Below, one piece after another: positions 25,358 to 32,217 of a DNA stretch of 37,660 nucleotides. Origin of the DNA: DAOUKH01 sp034421515 (GTDB taxonomy: Bacteria > Chloroflexota > Dehalococcoidia > SHYB01); the NCBI GenBank assembly GCA_034421515.1, contig DAOUKH010000022.1, positions 1 to 37,660 on the forward strand, given 5' to 3'. A program made the position numbers and the translations under genes. The notes beneath the pieces were generated by a model. That model saw only the letters and a program-made list of their open reading frames with translations, made no database searches and was not told where the DNA came from. Position 1 is the stretch's first letter; every line of letters starts with the position of its first letter.

Positions 25358-25430
25358 GGGCGGGCACGCGCCGGCCTCTCGCGAAACCTCCCTCCCGCTG
25401 GGAGGGACTGAGGGCGGGCACGCGTCGGCC
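25333..25430. repeat. Two tandem family A palindromic repeats
   Basis: Copy 1 at 25333-25376 and copy 2 at 25387-25430 share the plan CCCTCCC-x-CTGGGA(G)GGACT-x-AGGGCGGGCACGCG-x-CGGCC. Copy 1 covers the end and stop of the cinA gene; copy 2 ends just before the otsA stop. They occupy the space between two convergent genes, where they may also form a bidirectional stem. Confidence 0.85.
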
Positions 25431-25434
25431 TAGC

Positions 25435-26841
25435 CTACCCGCCGGAGAGGGCCTCGATGAAGCGCGCGCTCCAGGCCGCCGACGTGTTCACGCTCACGTC
25501 CTCGTAGAGCGCCGCCCAGCGTTCCTTCCGCCACGCCAGCGGCATGTTCAGCGCCTCGCTGATCGCCCGGGCCGTCGCCGTGAGGTCGTAGGGATTCACG
25601 ATGAGCGCCTCGCGCATCGTCTCCGCCGCGCCGCAGAACCGCGACAGCACGACCACCCCCGGATGCCGCTCGTCTTGCGACGCCACGAACTCCTTCGCAA
25701 CCAGGTTCATGCCGTCGCGCAGCGGCGTCACCAGGCACACGTCGGCGCGCCGGAAGATTGCCGCGAGCTCGTCTTGAGCGTAGGCCCGGTACAGGTAATG
25801 CAGCGGCGTCCAGTCCGCCGTCGCAAACCGCCCGTTCACCCGGCCCACGATCTGCTCCACCCGCGCCTTCTCCTCCACGTAGTGCGGCACCTCCGAGCGC
25901 GACGGCGCCGAAATCTGGATCATCGACACCTTCTCGTGCAGCTCGTTGTGCCGCTCCAGCAGCGTCTCGAACGACAACAGCCGCTCCGGCACGCCCTTCG
26001 TGTAGTCGAGGCGATCGACGCCGACGATGACCTGCTGGCGCGGCAAGATGCGCTGCAGCAGGCGGCTCGGCTCCTTCCCCTCGTCGTGCTCGGCCCAGTT
26101 CTTGAACATCTCCGGGTCGATGCCGATGGGGTGCATCGCGACGCGCACCGGACGCTCCGGCCCGATGAAAGCCTCGCCCTCAGGGTGTCCGTCGAGTTCC
26201 TCGTTCAATGAGTCCAGCAGGTTCGCCGCGTAGCGCCGCGCGTGGACGCCGATCAGATCGAAGGCCGCCAGCCCGTTGAGAAGCTCGTAGGCCCAGGGGA
26301 GCTGCGCGAAGATCTCCACCGGCGGAAACGGCACGTGAAGGAAGAACCCCATCCGCTGCTTCCAACCGAGCCTGCGCAGTTCGCTGCCCAACAGGAAAAG
26401 GTGAAAATCGTGGATCCACAGGATGTCGTCGGGACGCAGCAGCGGATAGAGCGCCTCGGCGAAGCGCTTGTTGACCGCTTGGTATACCTCAAAGGCCCGC
26501 TCGTCGAGATTGACCCGGTGCGGGAAGCTGTGCAGCAGCGGCCAGAGCGTCTGGTTGGAGAAGCCGGAGTAGTAAAGACGGCTCTCCCGCCGCGACAGGT
26601 CCACCGTGGCGACGGTCAGGTCGCCCGATGTCTCCTCCTTCGGCGTGTTCGACACCCGCTCCGCTTCAACCGCGTCGCCGCTCCACCCGAACCAGAGGGT
26701 GTCGCGGTTCTCGACGGCGGGACGGACCGCCGTCACCAGCCCGCCCAGAGCGGCATGCGCGCGCCGCTCCTTCGCCCGCCCCAACGCTCCGACCGGCGGA
26801 ACGCGGTTGGACACCACGACGAGCCGCCGCCCATCGCTCAT
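25435..26841 (-). CDS. otsA: Trehalose-6-phosphate synthase (GT20)
   Basis: 468 residues. Substrate-binding residues of the GT20 family can be followed: Arg in VVSNRVPP, Trp in WFGWSGD, Tyr/Trp in YYSGFSNQTLWPLLH, Asp in IHDFHLF, His in FFLHVPFPP, and Arg/Lys in VDRLDYTKGVPERL. DGMNLVAKEFVASQ closes the nucleotide-sugar site. It makes trehalose-6-phosphate from an NDP-glucose and glucose-6-phosphate. The start at 26841 overlaps the otsB stop by four bases (ATGA), so synthesis is coupled and otsB comes first. The stop lies next to a palindromic repeat shared with cinA. Confidence 0.95.
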   Translation of the reverse strand: MSDGRRLVVVSNRVPPVGALGRAKERRAHAALGGLVTAVRPAVENRDTLWFGWSGDAVEAERVSNTPKEETSGDLTVATVDLSRRESRLYYSGFSNQTLWPLLHSFPHRVNLDERAFEVYQAVNKRFAEALYPLLRPDDILWIHDFHLFLLGSELRRLGWKQRMGFFLHVPFPPVEIFAQLPWAYELLNGLAAFDLIGVHARRYAANLLDSLNEELDGHPEGEAFIGPERPVRVAMHPIGIDPEMFKNWAEHDEGKEPSRLLQRILPRQQVIVGVDRLDYTKGVPERLLSFETLLERHNELHEKVSMIQISAPSRSEVPHYVEEKARVEQIVGRVNGRFATADWTPLHYLYRAYAQDELAAIFRRADVCLVTPLRDGMNLVAKEFVASQDERHPGVVVLSRFCGAAETMREALIVNPYDLTATARAISEALNMPLAWRKERWAALYEDVSVNTSAAWSARFIEALSGG

Positions 26842-27665
26842 CCCGCCGCCCCTTTCGCGTTCATCGGGGCCGAGCCTGTCTCGGCGGCGAGCCAGCGGTC
26901 GAGAAAATCGAGCAGGCCCTCGGGGGGCCGCACCCATGCGCCGGCGTCGGTTGGCCGCAATTCCTCGCGCACCAGCACGCCGAGCGCGCCCTCGGGCAAC
27001 GTCCGGAAGGCGTCCTCATCGGTCAGATCATCTCCCAGATATGCGGCGACGGTGCCCGGTGGCGCGCCGCTGAGGACGTCGCGCACCGCCGCGCCCTTGT
27101 CCCGCCCCGGCGCGCGGAGTTCGATGCCGCCGTCGAACGGTCGCAGTTCGAGACCATGCCCTTCTGCGATCGTCGACCACGCCTTCCGCGCTGCCCTCTC
27201 GCGCGCCACAGCGATCTCCGCCGGCTCTCCCCGCCAGTGCAGTCCGATACTCCCCGGCTTCGACTCGCTCGCTTCTTCCAGACCCTGCTCTCTCATGGAG
27301 CCCCGGGCGAGGTCGAGACCCCGCGCCGCCGCTTTGGGCAGCGGGAAGCGCCGGACCTCGCTGTCGCTCGCGCGGTGCTCCCAGCCGTGCGACGCCCATA
27401 CCTCGGGCGGCGGCTCGACGCCGAGCAGCGCGTCGACCTCGCCGAGGGCGCGTCCGGTGACCACCACCACCCGGCTCCGACCCGCAGCGAGCAGCGCCTC
27501 AATGCGCTCCCCCACGCCGGGATACGGCACGGCTTGGTCGCGCTCGGCGCGGAAGGGGGCCAGCGTGCCGTCGTAGTCCAGCATCAGTATGCGGAACGGG
27601 GCCGCGGCGACACGGTGGTAGAAGCTTGGGCCGGGGGGCGCCAACGCCAATCGGTTCACCGCCAT
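26838..27665 (-). CDS. otsB: Trehalose-6-phosphate phosphatase (HAD family)
   Basis: 275 residues. HAD motif I is DYDGTLAP near residue 30, with VVVTGR as motif II and GDDLTDEDAF as the motif IV region. These match trehalose-phosphatases. It removes phosphate from trehalose-6-phosphate made by OtsA. The start at 27665 is set by GGAGGG about 6 bases upstream and by the conserved domain beginning soon after; a longer frame upstream would run through palindromic repeats. The order otsB-otsA with a 4-base overlap implies equal expression. The long leader (about 195 bases from a TATAAT at 27867) contains three hairpins. Confidence 0.93.
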   Translation of the reverse strand: MAVNRLALAPPGPSFYHRVAAAPFRILMLDYDGTLAPFRAERDQAVPYPGVGERIEALLAAGRSRVVVVTGRALGEVDALLGVEPPPEVWASHGWEHRASDSEVRRFPLPKAAARGLDLARGSMREQGLEEASESKPGSIGLHWRGEPAEIAVARERAARKAWSTIAEGHGLELRPFDGGIELRAPGRDKGAAVRDVLSGAPPGTVAAYLGDDLTDEDAFRTLPEGALGVLVREELRPTDAGAWVRPPEGLLDFLDRWLAAETGSAPMNAKGAAG

Positions 27666-27700
27666 GGACCCTCCACGCGCGCCGGAGAGGGATCGTCCGT

Positions 27701-27844
27701 GTAGGGGCGACCCTTGTGGTCGCCCACTCCCTGACCACCACCAACCGCCATCGAAACCGCCGCGCCCCCCTGCAGGGGCGAGTCGCGACTCGCCCGTTCC
27801 CCCGCAACCGGAGCCGTTACGCCAAGGTCCCTTCAGGAAGGGAC
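27701..27844. repeat. Three palindromes in the otsB leader
   Basis: No gene lies between 27666 and 28003. 27701-27726: GTAGGGGCGACC...GGTCGCCC (family D). 27767-27795: family D copy with the 20-base perfect palindrome GGGCGAGTCG/CGACTCGCCC at 27776-27795. 27827-27844: GTCCCTTC-AG-GAAGGGAC hairpin. The phrase GGGATCGTC-x-GTGTAGGGGC before the first copy recurs at 29311-29334, so the repeat unit extends beyond the hairpin. Confidence 0.8.
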
Positions 27845-27866
27845 ATCTGGAGCGCGGTCCGAGGCG

Positions 27867-27872
27867 ATTATA
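27867..27872 (-). promoter_or_regulatory. -10 box for otsBA
   Basis: TATAAT on the minus strand, about 200 bases before otsB. No clear -35 at 16-18 bases upstream. If used, the mRNA leader would include all three hairpins at 27701-27844. Confidence 0.45.
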
Positions 27873-28003
27873 GCAAGGCTGCCTTCGCCGCCGGGTTGCC
27901 AATGTAACGTGTTTGTCACGAGATCGGCGCCCGCACCCCTAGCGAATCCTCCCGCTTGCCTTGATAATCGTTGCCGGCCTCGCCGCGTCACCCAGTCCCC
28001 TCC

Positions 28004-29239
28004 ATGCACGCAGTCCAAGGTCTCCCGACCCGCACCCTCGCCGAGTATCGCGGCGTCATCGACGACAGCCTCATCGAAGAGGTGCGCTCGCTGGCCGGCG
28101 CGCTCAAGGGCGCCCGCATCGCGCACGTCAACGCCACCGATTCCGGCGGCGGCGTCGCCGAGATTCTGCACTCCATCATTCCCCTCTACCGCGATCTGGG
28201 CATCGACACGACCTGGCTCGTCCTCGACGGCGCCCCTGAGTTCTTCGACGTCACCAAGACGATGCACAACGCCATGCAGGGGCAACCCCACGAGTTCACC
28301 AAGGGTGAGTGGGACACCTTCCTGCACTTCAATGAGCAGAACGCCCTTGAGATCGATGGCGCGTTTGACGTCGTCTTCGTCCACGATCCCCAGCCCGCCG
28401 CCATCCGCCGTTTCCGCCCCGACGTCGCCTCCACCTGGATCTGGCGCAGCCACATCGACACGTCGTCGCCGAACATGCAGGCTTGGCGCTTCGTTACGGA
28501 GCAGGTCGAGGACTTCGACGCCGCCGTTTTCAGCCTCGACGATTTCGTCGGCCCCGGTCTCCAACTGCCCCACGTCGCCATCGTGCCCCCGGCCATCGAC
28601 CCCTTCATCCCTAAGAACCGGCACTGGTCCGAGGCGGAAGCCCGCGAGGTCGTCGCCTCCCACGGCGTCGACCCGGACAAGCCCTTCGTCAGCCAGATCT
28701 CCCGCTTCGACCCCTGGAAGGACCCTATCGGCGTCATCGAGGCCTTTCGGCTGCTCCGGCCTAAGTATCCGGACTTGCAGCTCTGCCTGCTCGGCAACTT
28801 CGCCTCCGACGACCCCGAGGGCGAGGTCATGTACGCCAAGGTGCTCGACGCCGCCGAGGGCGAGGACGGCCTCTTCATCATCACCGGCCTCACCGACCTT
28901 GTGGGTCCCTTCCAAGCCCTCAGCGCCGCCGTCATCCAGAAGTCCATCCGCGAAGGCTTCGCCCTGACCGTTACCGAAGCGCTCTGGAAGGGCGTCCCCG
29001 TCGTCGGCGGGGCCGTCGGAGGTATCCGTCTGCAGATCGGCGGCGGCGTGGGCGGCTTCCTCGTCAACAGCGTTGCCGAATGCGCCGACAAGCTCGACTA
29101 TCTCCTCTCTAACGACGAAGAGCGCGCCGCCCTCGGCAGTTCCGGCAAGGAGCACGTCCGCCGCAACTTCCTCATCCCCCGCCTCCTCCGCGACGAGCTC
29201 GAAATCGCCGCCCAAGCCTCCGCCGCCAGCAGCCCCTAA
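28004..29239 (+). CDS. treT: GT4 glycosyltransferase, trehalose synthase (TreT-like)
   Basis: 411 residues from the ATG at 28004 (a TTG 11 codons upstream is less likely). N-terminal landmarks AHVNATDSGGGVAEILHSIIPL and WRSHIDTSSPN are those of TreT, which joins NDP-glucose to glucose to give trehalose directly. The C-terminal GT-B domain has SQISRFDPWKDP and the retaining E-x7-E pattern in REGFALTVTEALWKG. It is divergent from otsBA, so the locus holds two biosynthetic routes. No ribosome site is visible; the message may be nearly leaderless, with GATAAT at 27963-27968 as a possible -10. Family assignment is good; the exact donor is uncertain. Confidence 0.87.
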   Translation: MHAVQGLPTRTLAEYRGVIDDSLIEEVRSLAGALKGARIAHVNATDSGGGVAEILHSIIPLYRDLGIDTTWLVLDGAPEFFDVTKTMHNAMQGQPHEFTKGEWDTFLHFNEQNALEIDGAFDVVFVHDPQPAAIRRFRPDVASTWIWRSHIDTSSPNMQAWRFVTEQVEDFDAAVFSLDDFVGPGLQLPHVAIVPPAIDPFIPKNRHWSEAEAREVVASHGVDPDKPFVSQISRFDPWKDPIGVIEAFRLLRPKYPDLQLCLLGNFASDDPEGEVMYAKVLDAAEGEDGLFIITGLTDLVGPFQALSAAVIQKSIREGFALTVTEALWKGVPVVGGAVGGIRLQIGGGVGGFLVNSVAECADKLDYLLSNDEERAALGSSGKEHVRRNFLIPRLLRDELEIAAQASAASSP

Positions 29240-29264
29240 CCCCCTCCCCGCTGGAGCAGCGCGT

Positions 29265-29628
29265 TTAAGCTCCTCCCCCTCTGGGGGAGATTTGCGTAAC
29301 CCGCGGCGCCGCAGGGGATCGTCGGTGTAGGGGCAACCCTCGTGGTTGCCCAGGGGTGCGGGCGGGGTCTTCTCCCGTCCCCTCCGGCCTCTCCCCCTCT
29401 GGGGGAGATTTGAGAGAGGGCGCGCGCCGTCAGGCGCGCGAGCGCCCGCGGGGCGCTGCTCTTCTCCCTTGGGAGAAGATTGAGATGAGGGGCCGCCTCG
29501 TAACCGCCAGGGGTGCATCGAAACCCGCCACCGCCGGATCACCCCGGGCAACCACAAGGGTTGCCCCTACAGCAGGTGCCGCCTCGCAATCTCCGCCGCC
29601 CCTGTAGGGGTGCGTCGCGACGTGCCCA
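29265..29628. repeat. Dense cluster of palindromic repeats downstream of treT
   Basis: No gene. The order is a family B hairpin (29270-29293), family D with GGGCAACC/GGTTGCCC (29327-29351), and the composite B-GGCGCGC-C element (29388-29493) that matches 3295-3385. It continues with a family D copy in opposite orientation (29546-29570) and another D copy (29599-29628). The mix of orientations and composites shows several insertion or duplication events. Confidence 0.85.
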
Positions 29629-29762
29629 TACCCCACCACCGGCACGGGTGCTTCGAAGCGCCGCCCGCGTTTTACCCGCCCGCGCCGCCCGCAAGAGACA
29701 CGCCTGCCCCGCCCGCGCCGCCCGCCCTCCCGCACCTTCGCGGCGCACTCATGCCAAAAAAA

Positions 29763-29897
29763 CGCTCACGAACGCTCATGGCGCTCACGACGCTCACCAC
29801 GCCCTCTCTGTACGAACGCTCACGAGCGCTCACCAACGTTCACGACCGCACACCTGTAGCGCGTTCACGACGTTCACGAACGTTCACCAACGCTCAC
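29763..29897. repeat. Array of 12 CGYTCAC-type heptamers, about 10-base period
   Basis: Heptamers start at 29763, 29773, 29782, 29791, 29817, 29827, 29837, 29847, 29862, 29871, 29881 and 29891. Ten match CGYTCAC exactly; one has T at the end and one has CGCACAC. Most spacings are 9-10 bases. A run of seven A directly precedes the first unit. All units point the same way. Confidence 0.85.
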
Positions 29898-29922
29898 GAC
29901 CCGCAGGCCCCTTAAAGCCGCG

Positions 29923-29947
29923 AGACCCGCTTGCGGGGAGCGGGTCT
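29923..29947 (+). other. Perfect 9-bp hairpin with an alternative inner stem
   Basis: AGACCCGCT pairs with AGCGGGTCT around a 7-base loop. An overlapping alternative stem CCCGC-TT-GCGGG (29926-29937) competes with it. Further stems GGCCG-TTT-CGGCC (29965-29977) and the GGGCGCCC palindrome (29953-29960) follow. No U-run, so not a classical terminator. Confidence 0.6.
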
Positions 29948-30023
29948 TCGGCGGGCGCCCAGAGGGCCGTTTCGGCCGCCCACGTGAGAGAACAAACGTT
30001 CGCTAGCCTAACGATAAACCCCC

Positions 30024-30047
30024 TTGACAAGGCCCGTCAAGTATCAT
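30024..30047 (+). promoter_or_regulatory. Promoter-like TTGACA / TATCAT with overlapping inverted repeat
   Basis: TTGACA at 30024-30029 and TATCAT at 30042-30047, 12 bases apart as at 16115-16138. CTTGAC-N7-GTCAAG (30023-30041) is an exact inverted repeat covering the -35 and spacer, a good operator candidate. Confidence 0.45.
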
Positions 30048-30092
30048 CCGTCCCCAGAATTGGCTCCACGGGTGTCGGCGGAGCACCTTAAG

Positions 30093-30125
30093 CCTCCCTC
30101 CCTCTGGGAGGGACTGAGGGCGGGC
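30093..30125. repeat. Family A palindromic repeat upstream of hisF
   Basis: CCTCCCTC-CCTCTG-GGAGGG followed by ACTGAGGGCGGG, nearly identical to 15879-15910 and 25387-25418. It sits between the upstream promoter-like site and the proximal -10 of hisF. Confidence 0.85.
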
Positions 30126-30145
30126 CCGCCCACGCCGCCAACCCG

Positions 30146-30151
30146 TATAAT
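30146..30151 (+). promoter_or_regulatory. Proximal -10 box for hisF
   Basis: Perfect TATAAT 37 bases before the hisF ATG, with a GGAGGAG ribosome site between. The upstream 17-base position is occupied by repeat sequence and shows no TTGACA. Confidence 0.55.
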
Positions 30152-30188
30152 TGACCCTGTCCCGAATCCCGGCGGAGGAGCCCGGCCC

Positions 30189-30992
30189 ATGTTGACCAAG
30201 CGCATCATCCCCTGCCTCGACGTAGACCAGGGCCGCGTCGTCAAGGGGACCAGCTTCGTCGATCTGCGCGACGCCGGCGACCCCGCCGAGCTCGCCGCCT
30301 TCTACGACGCCGAATCGGCCGACGAGCTCGTCTTCCTCGACATAACCGCCAGCCACGAGGGCCGCGACACGATGCTCGACGTCGTCCGGCGTGTCTCCTC
30401 CCAGGTCTTCATCCCCCTCACCGTCGGCGGCGGCATCCGCACCATCGAGGACGCCCGCCGCATGCTCGAAGCCGGCGCGGACAAGGTCTCCGTCAACTCC
30501 GCCGCCGTGGCCGACCCCGAGCTCGTGCGGGAAGCCTCCCGCAAGTTCGGCAGCCAGTGCATCGTCCTCGCCATCGACGCCAAGCGGCTGGACTCCGCCC
30601 CCGCCTCGGAGTCAAGCAACGGCGTCGGCCTGCGCCCCGAGTCCCGCTGGGAGGTCTACACCCACGGCGGACGCCGTCCCGTGGGCATCGACGCACTGCT
30701 CTGGGCCCAACGCGGCGTCGAGCTCGGCGCCGGCGAGATCCTCCTCACCAGCATGGACGAGGACGGCCAAAAGAACGGCTACGACCTGGAGCTGACCCGT
30801 GCCGTGTCCGAGGCGGTGATGGTGCCGGTGATCGCGAGCGGCGGCGCCGGCGAGCTCGATCACTTCGTCGACGCCTTCGAGTTGGGCAAGGCCGACGCGG
30901 TGCTCGCCGCCAGCGTCTTCCACTACGGCCAGTTCCGCATCGACGACGTCAAGCACCATCTGGAGTCCCGCGGCATCCCCGTGCGGTTCTAG
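30189..30992 (+). CDS. hisF: Imidazole glycerol phosphate synthase, cyclase subunit
   Basis: 267 residues, a (beta/alpha)8 barrel. Catalytic Asp11 (PCLDVDQG) and Asp130 (LAIDAKR) are both at their standard numbers. VGGGIRT and the phosphate-binding VIASGGAGELDHF are present. With HisH ammonia it makes imidazole glycerol phosphate and AICAR in histidine synthesis. An insertion of roughly a dozen residues rich in Ser/Ala/Glu follows Asp130-AKR, before WEVYTHGGR, making it slightly longer than typical (about 255). The start at 30189 follows GGAGGAG. No other his gene is in the window; an aminotransferase follows 13 bases later. Confidence 0.96.
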   Translation: MLTKRIIPCLDVDQGRVVKGTSFVDLRDAGDPAELAAFYDAESADELVFLDITASHEGRDTMLDVVRRVSSQVFIPLTVGGGIRTIEDARRMLEAGADKVSVNSAAVADPELVREASRKFGSQCIVLAIDAKRLDSAPASESSNGVGLRPESRWEVYTHGGRRPVGIDALLWAQRGVELGAGEILLTSMDEDGQKNGYDLELTRAVSEAVMVPVIASGGAGELDHFVDAFELGKADAVLAASVFHYGQFRIDDVKHHLESRGIPVRF

Positions 30993-31005
30993 CGGCGCGG
31001 ACGCG

Positions 31006-32217
31006 ATGTCTTCCTCCGTCAATATTCGCTCCCTGCTCTCTCCTTCGGCCCTGGCCGGAAGCTCGTCGTGGTCGGCGGCCCCGGGGAGGACGACCGCCAT
31101 CACCTTTGGCGGCGGCCTCCCCGACCCCGAGACCTTCCCCATCGACGACCTCGCCCGCGCCGCCGAAACCGCGCTCCGGGAGGACCAGTGGGCCCTCCAG
31201 TACGGCGGCCTCTACGGCTACGAGGATCTCCGCGGCCTCCTGGCCGAAAGGACTCGGAACACCGACGGCGTCGCCCTCGAACTGGAGCAGATCGTCCTCA
31301 CCTCGGGGAGCGCCCACGCGCTCTCCCTGGCCTGCTTCGCCTTTCTCGCTCCCCGCGACGTGGTCATCGTCGAGGCGCCGACCTTCGCCGGCTCCCTGCG
31401 GGCCATCCGCTCCTACGGCGCCGATCTCGCCGTCGTCCCCATCGACGAGCACGGCCTCGACGTCGACAATCTCGAAGACCTGCTCGAACGTCTCGCCGAA
31501 CGGGACCGGCGGCCCAAGCTCCTCTACACCATCCCCAACTTCCACAACCCCACCGGCGTCACCATGTCCCTCCGGCGGCGCGAGAAGCTCGCCGACCTCA
31601 CGGCCCGCTACCGCTTCATAGTCGCCGAAGACGACGCCTACGGCGACCTCCGCTACGAGGGCGCGCCCCTCCCTTCGCTCCTCAGCCTCGATGAGACGGG
31701 TCTGGTCCTCAAGCTGGGTTCGTTCAGCAAGATCGCCGCCGCGGGGCTGCGACTCGGCTGGGCGGCGGGCGACGCCGACGCCATCGCGGCCCTCACCTCG
31801 GTGCGCCACGATATGGGTACCTCCGCCTTCATCGCGCGGACCGTCTACCAGTTTGCCAAGGACGGACGCCTTGCTAAGCACGTTGAAGGCCTGATCGAAC
31901 ACTACCGGCGTAAGCGGGACGCCATGCTCGACGCCCTCGACGAGCACTGCGCCGGTTACGCTTCCTGGCGGCGTCCCGAGGGCGGCTTCTTCGTCTGGCT
32001 GACCCTGCCGCGCGGCATGACGACGCGGAGACTGGGCACGCATGCCGCCGACGAGGGGGTGGGCTTCGTTCCCGGTAGCGCCTTCTACAACGCCAACGGC
32101 GGCGAGCGCTCGCTGCGGTTGGCCTTCAGCCACCTGCCGCTGGAGGACATCGAGCGCGGGATCGCGGGTCTGGGGCGGGCCCTCCGGCGCTGCGCCGAGG
32201 AATCGCCCGCCGGCTAG
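31006..32217 (+). CDS. PLP-dependent aminotransferase, class I/II (2-aminoadipate/LysN-like)
   Basis: 403 residues, fold type I. PLP contacts can be read: SGSAHAL (phosphate-binding turn), NPTG (N181), EDDAYGDLRY (D210, Y212), and the Schiff-base Lys242 in GSFSKIAAAGLRLGW. It resembles the MocR/LysN branch (2-aminoadipate or broad amino acid transaminases) and not HisC, which has a different length and motifs, even though it follows hisF by 13 bases and is surely co-transcribed. It may supply an amino-acid transamination step that happens to be linked. Its stop overlaps the UPF0182 stop by four bases on the other strand (CTAG). Confidence 0.9.
   Translation: MSSSVNIRSLLSPSALAGSSSWSAAPGRTTAITFGGGLPDPETFPIDDLARAAETALREDQWALQYGGLYGYEDLRGLLAERTRNTDGVALELEQIVLTSGSAHALSLACFAFLAPRDVVIVEAPTFAGSLRAIRSYGADLAVVPIDEHGLDVDNLEDLLERLAERDRRPKLLYTIPNFHNPTGVTMSLRRREKLADLTARYRFIVAEDDAYGDLRYEGAPLPSLLSLDETGLVLKLGSFSKIAAAGLRLGWAAGDADAIAALTSVRHDMGTSAFIARTVYQFAKDGRLAKHVEGLIEHYRRKRDAMLDALDEHCAGYASWRRPEGGFFVWLTLPRGMTTRRLGTHAADEGVGFVPGSAFYNANGGERSLRLAFSHLPLEDIERGIAGLGRALRRCAEESPAG

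Noticed and set aside
27833..29557. A 574-codon minus-strand frame opposite treT
   Set aside because: Runs through palindromic repeats and antisense of a clear glycosyltransferase.
29763..29897. CRISPR array
   Set aside because: Units are 7 bases with 2-3 base gaps; no 24-40 base repeats, spacers or cas genes.
29751..29915. Small Arg/Thr/Ser-rich protein starting ATG CCA AAA
   Set aside because: Composition is dictated by the heptamer array; no ribosome site; not recognisable.
29923..29947. Rho-independent terminator
   Set aside because: Strong stem but no U-run on either strand.
31006..32217. Naming the aminotransferase hisC because it follows hisF
   Set aside because: Motifs and length fit the LysN/2-aminoadipate branch, not histidinol-phosphate aminotransferase.
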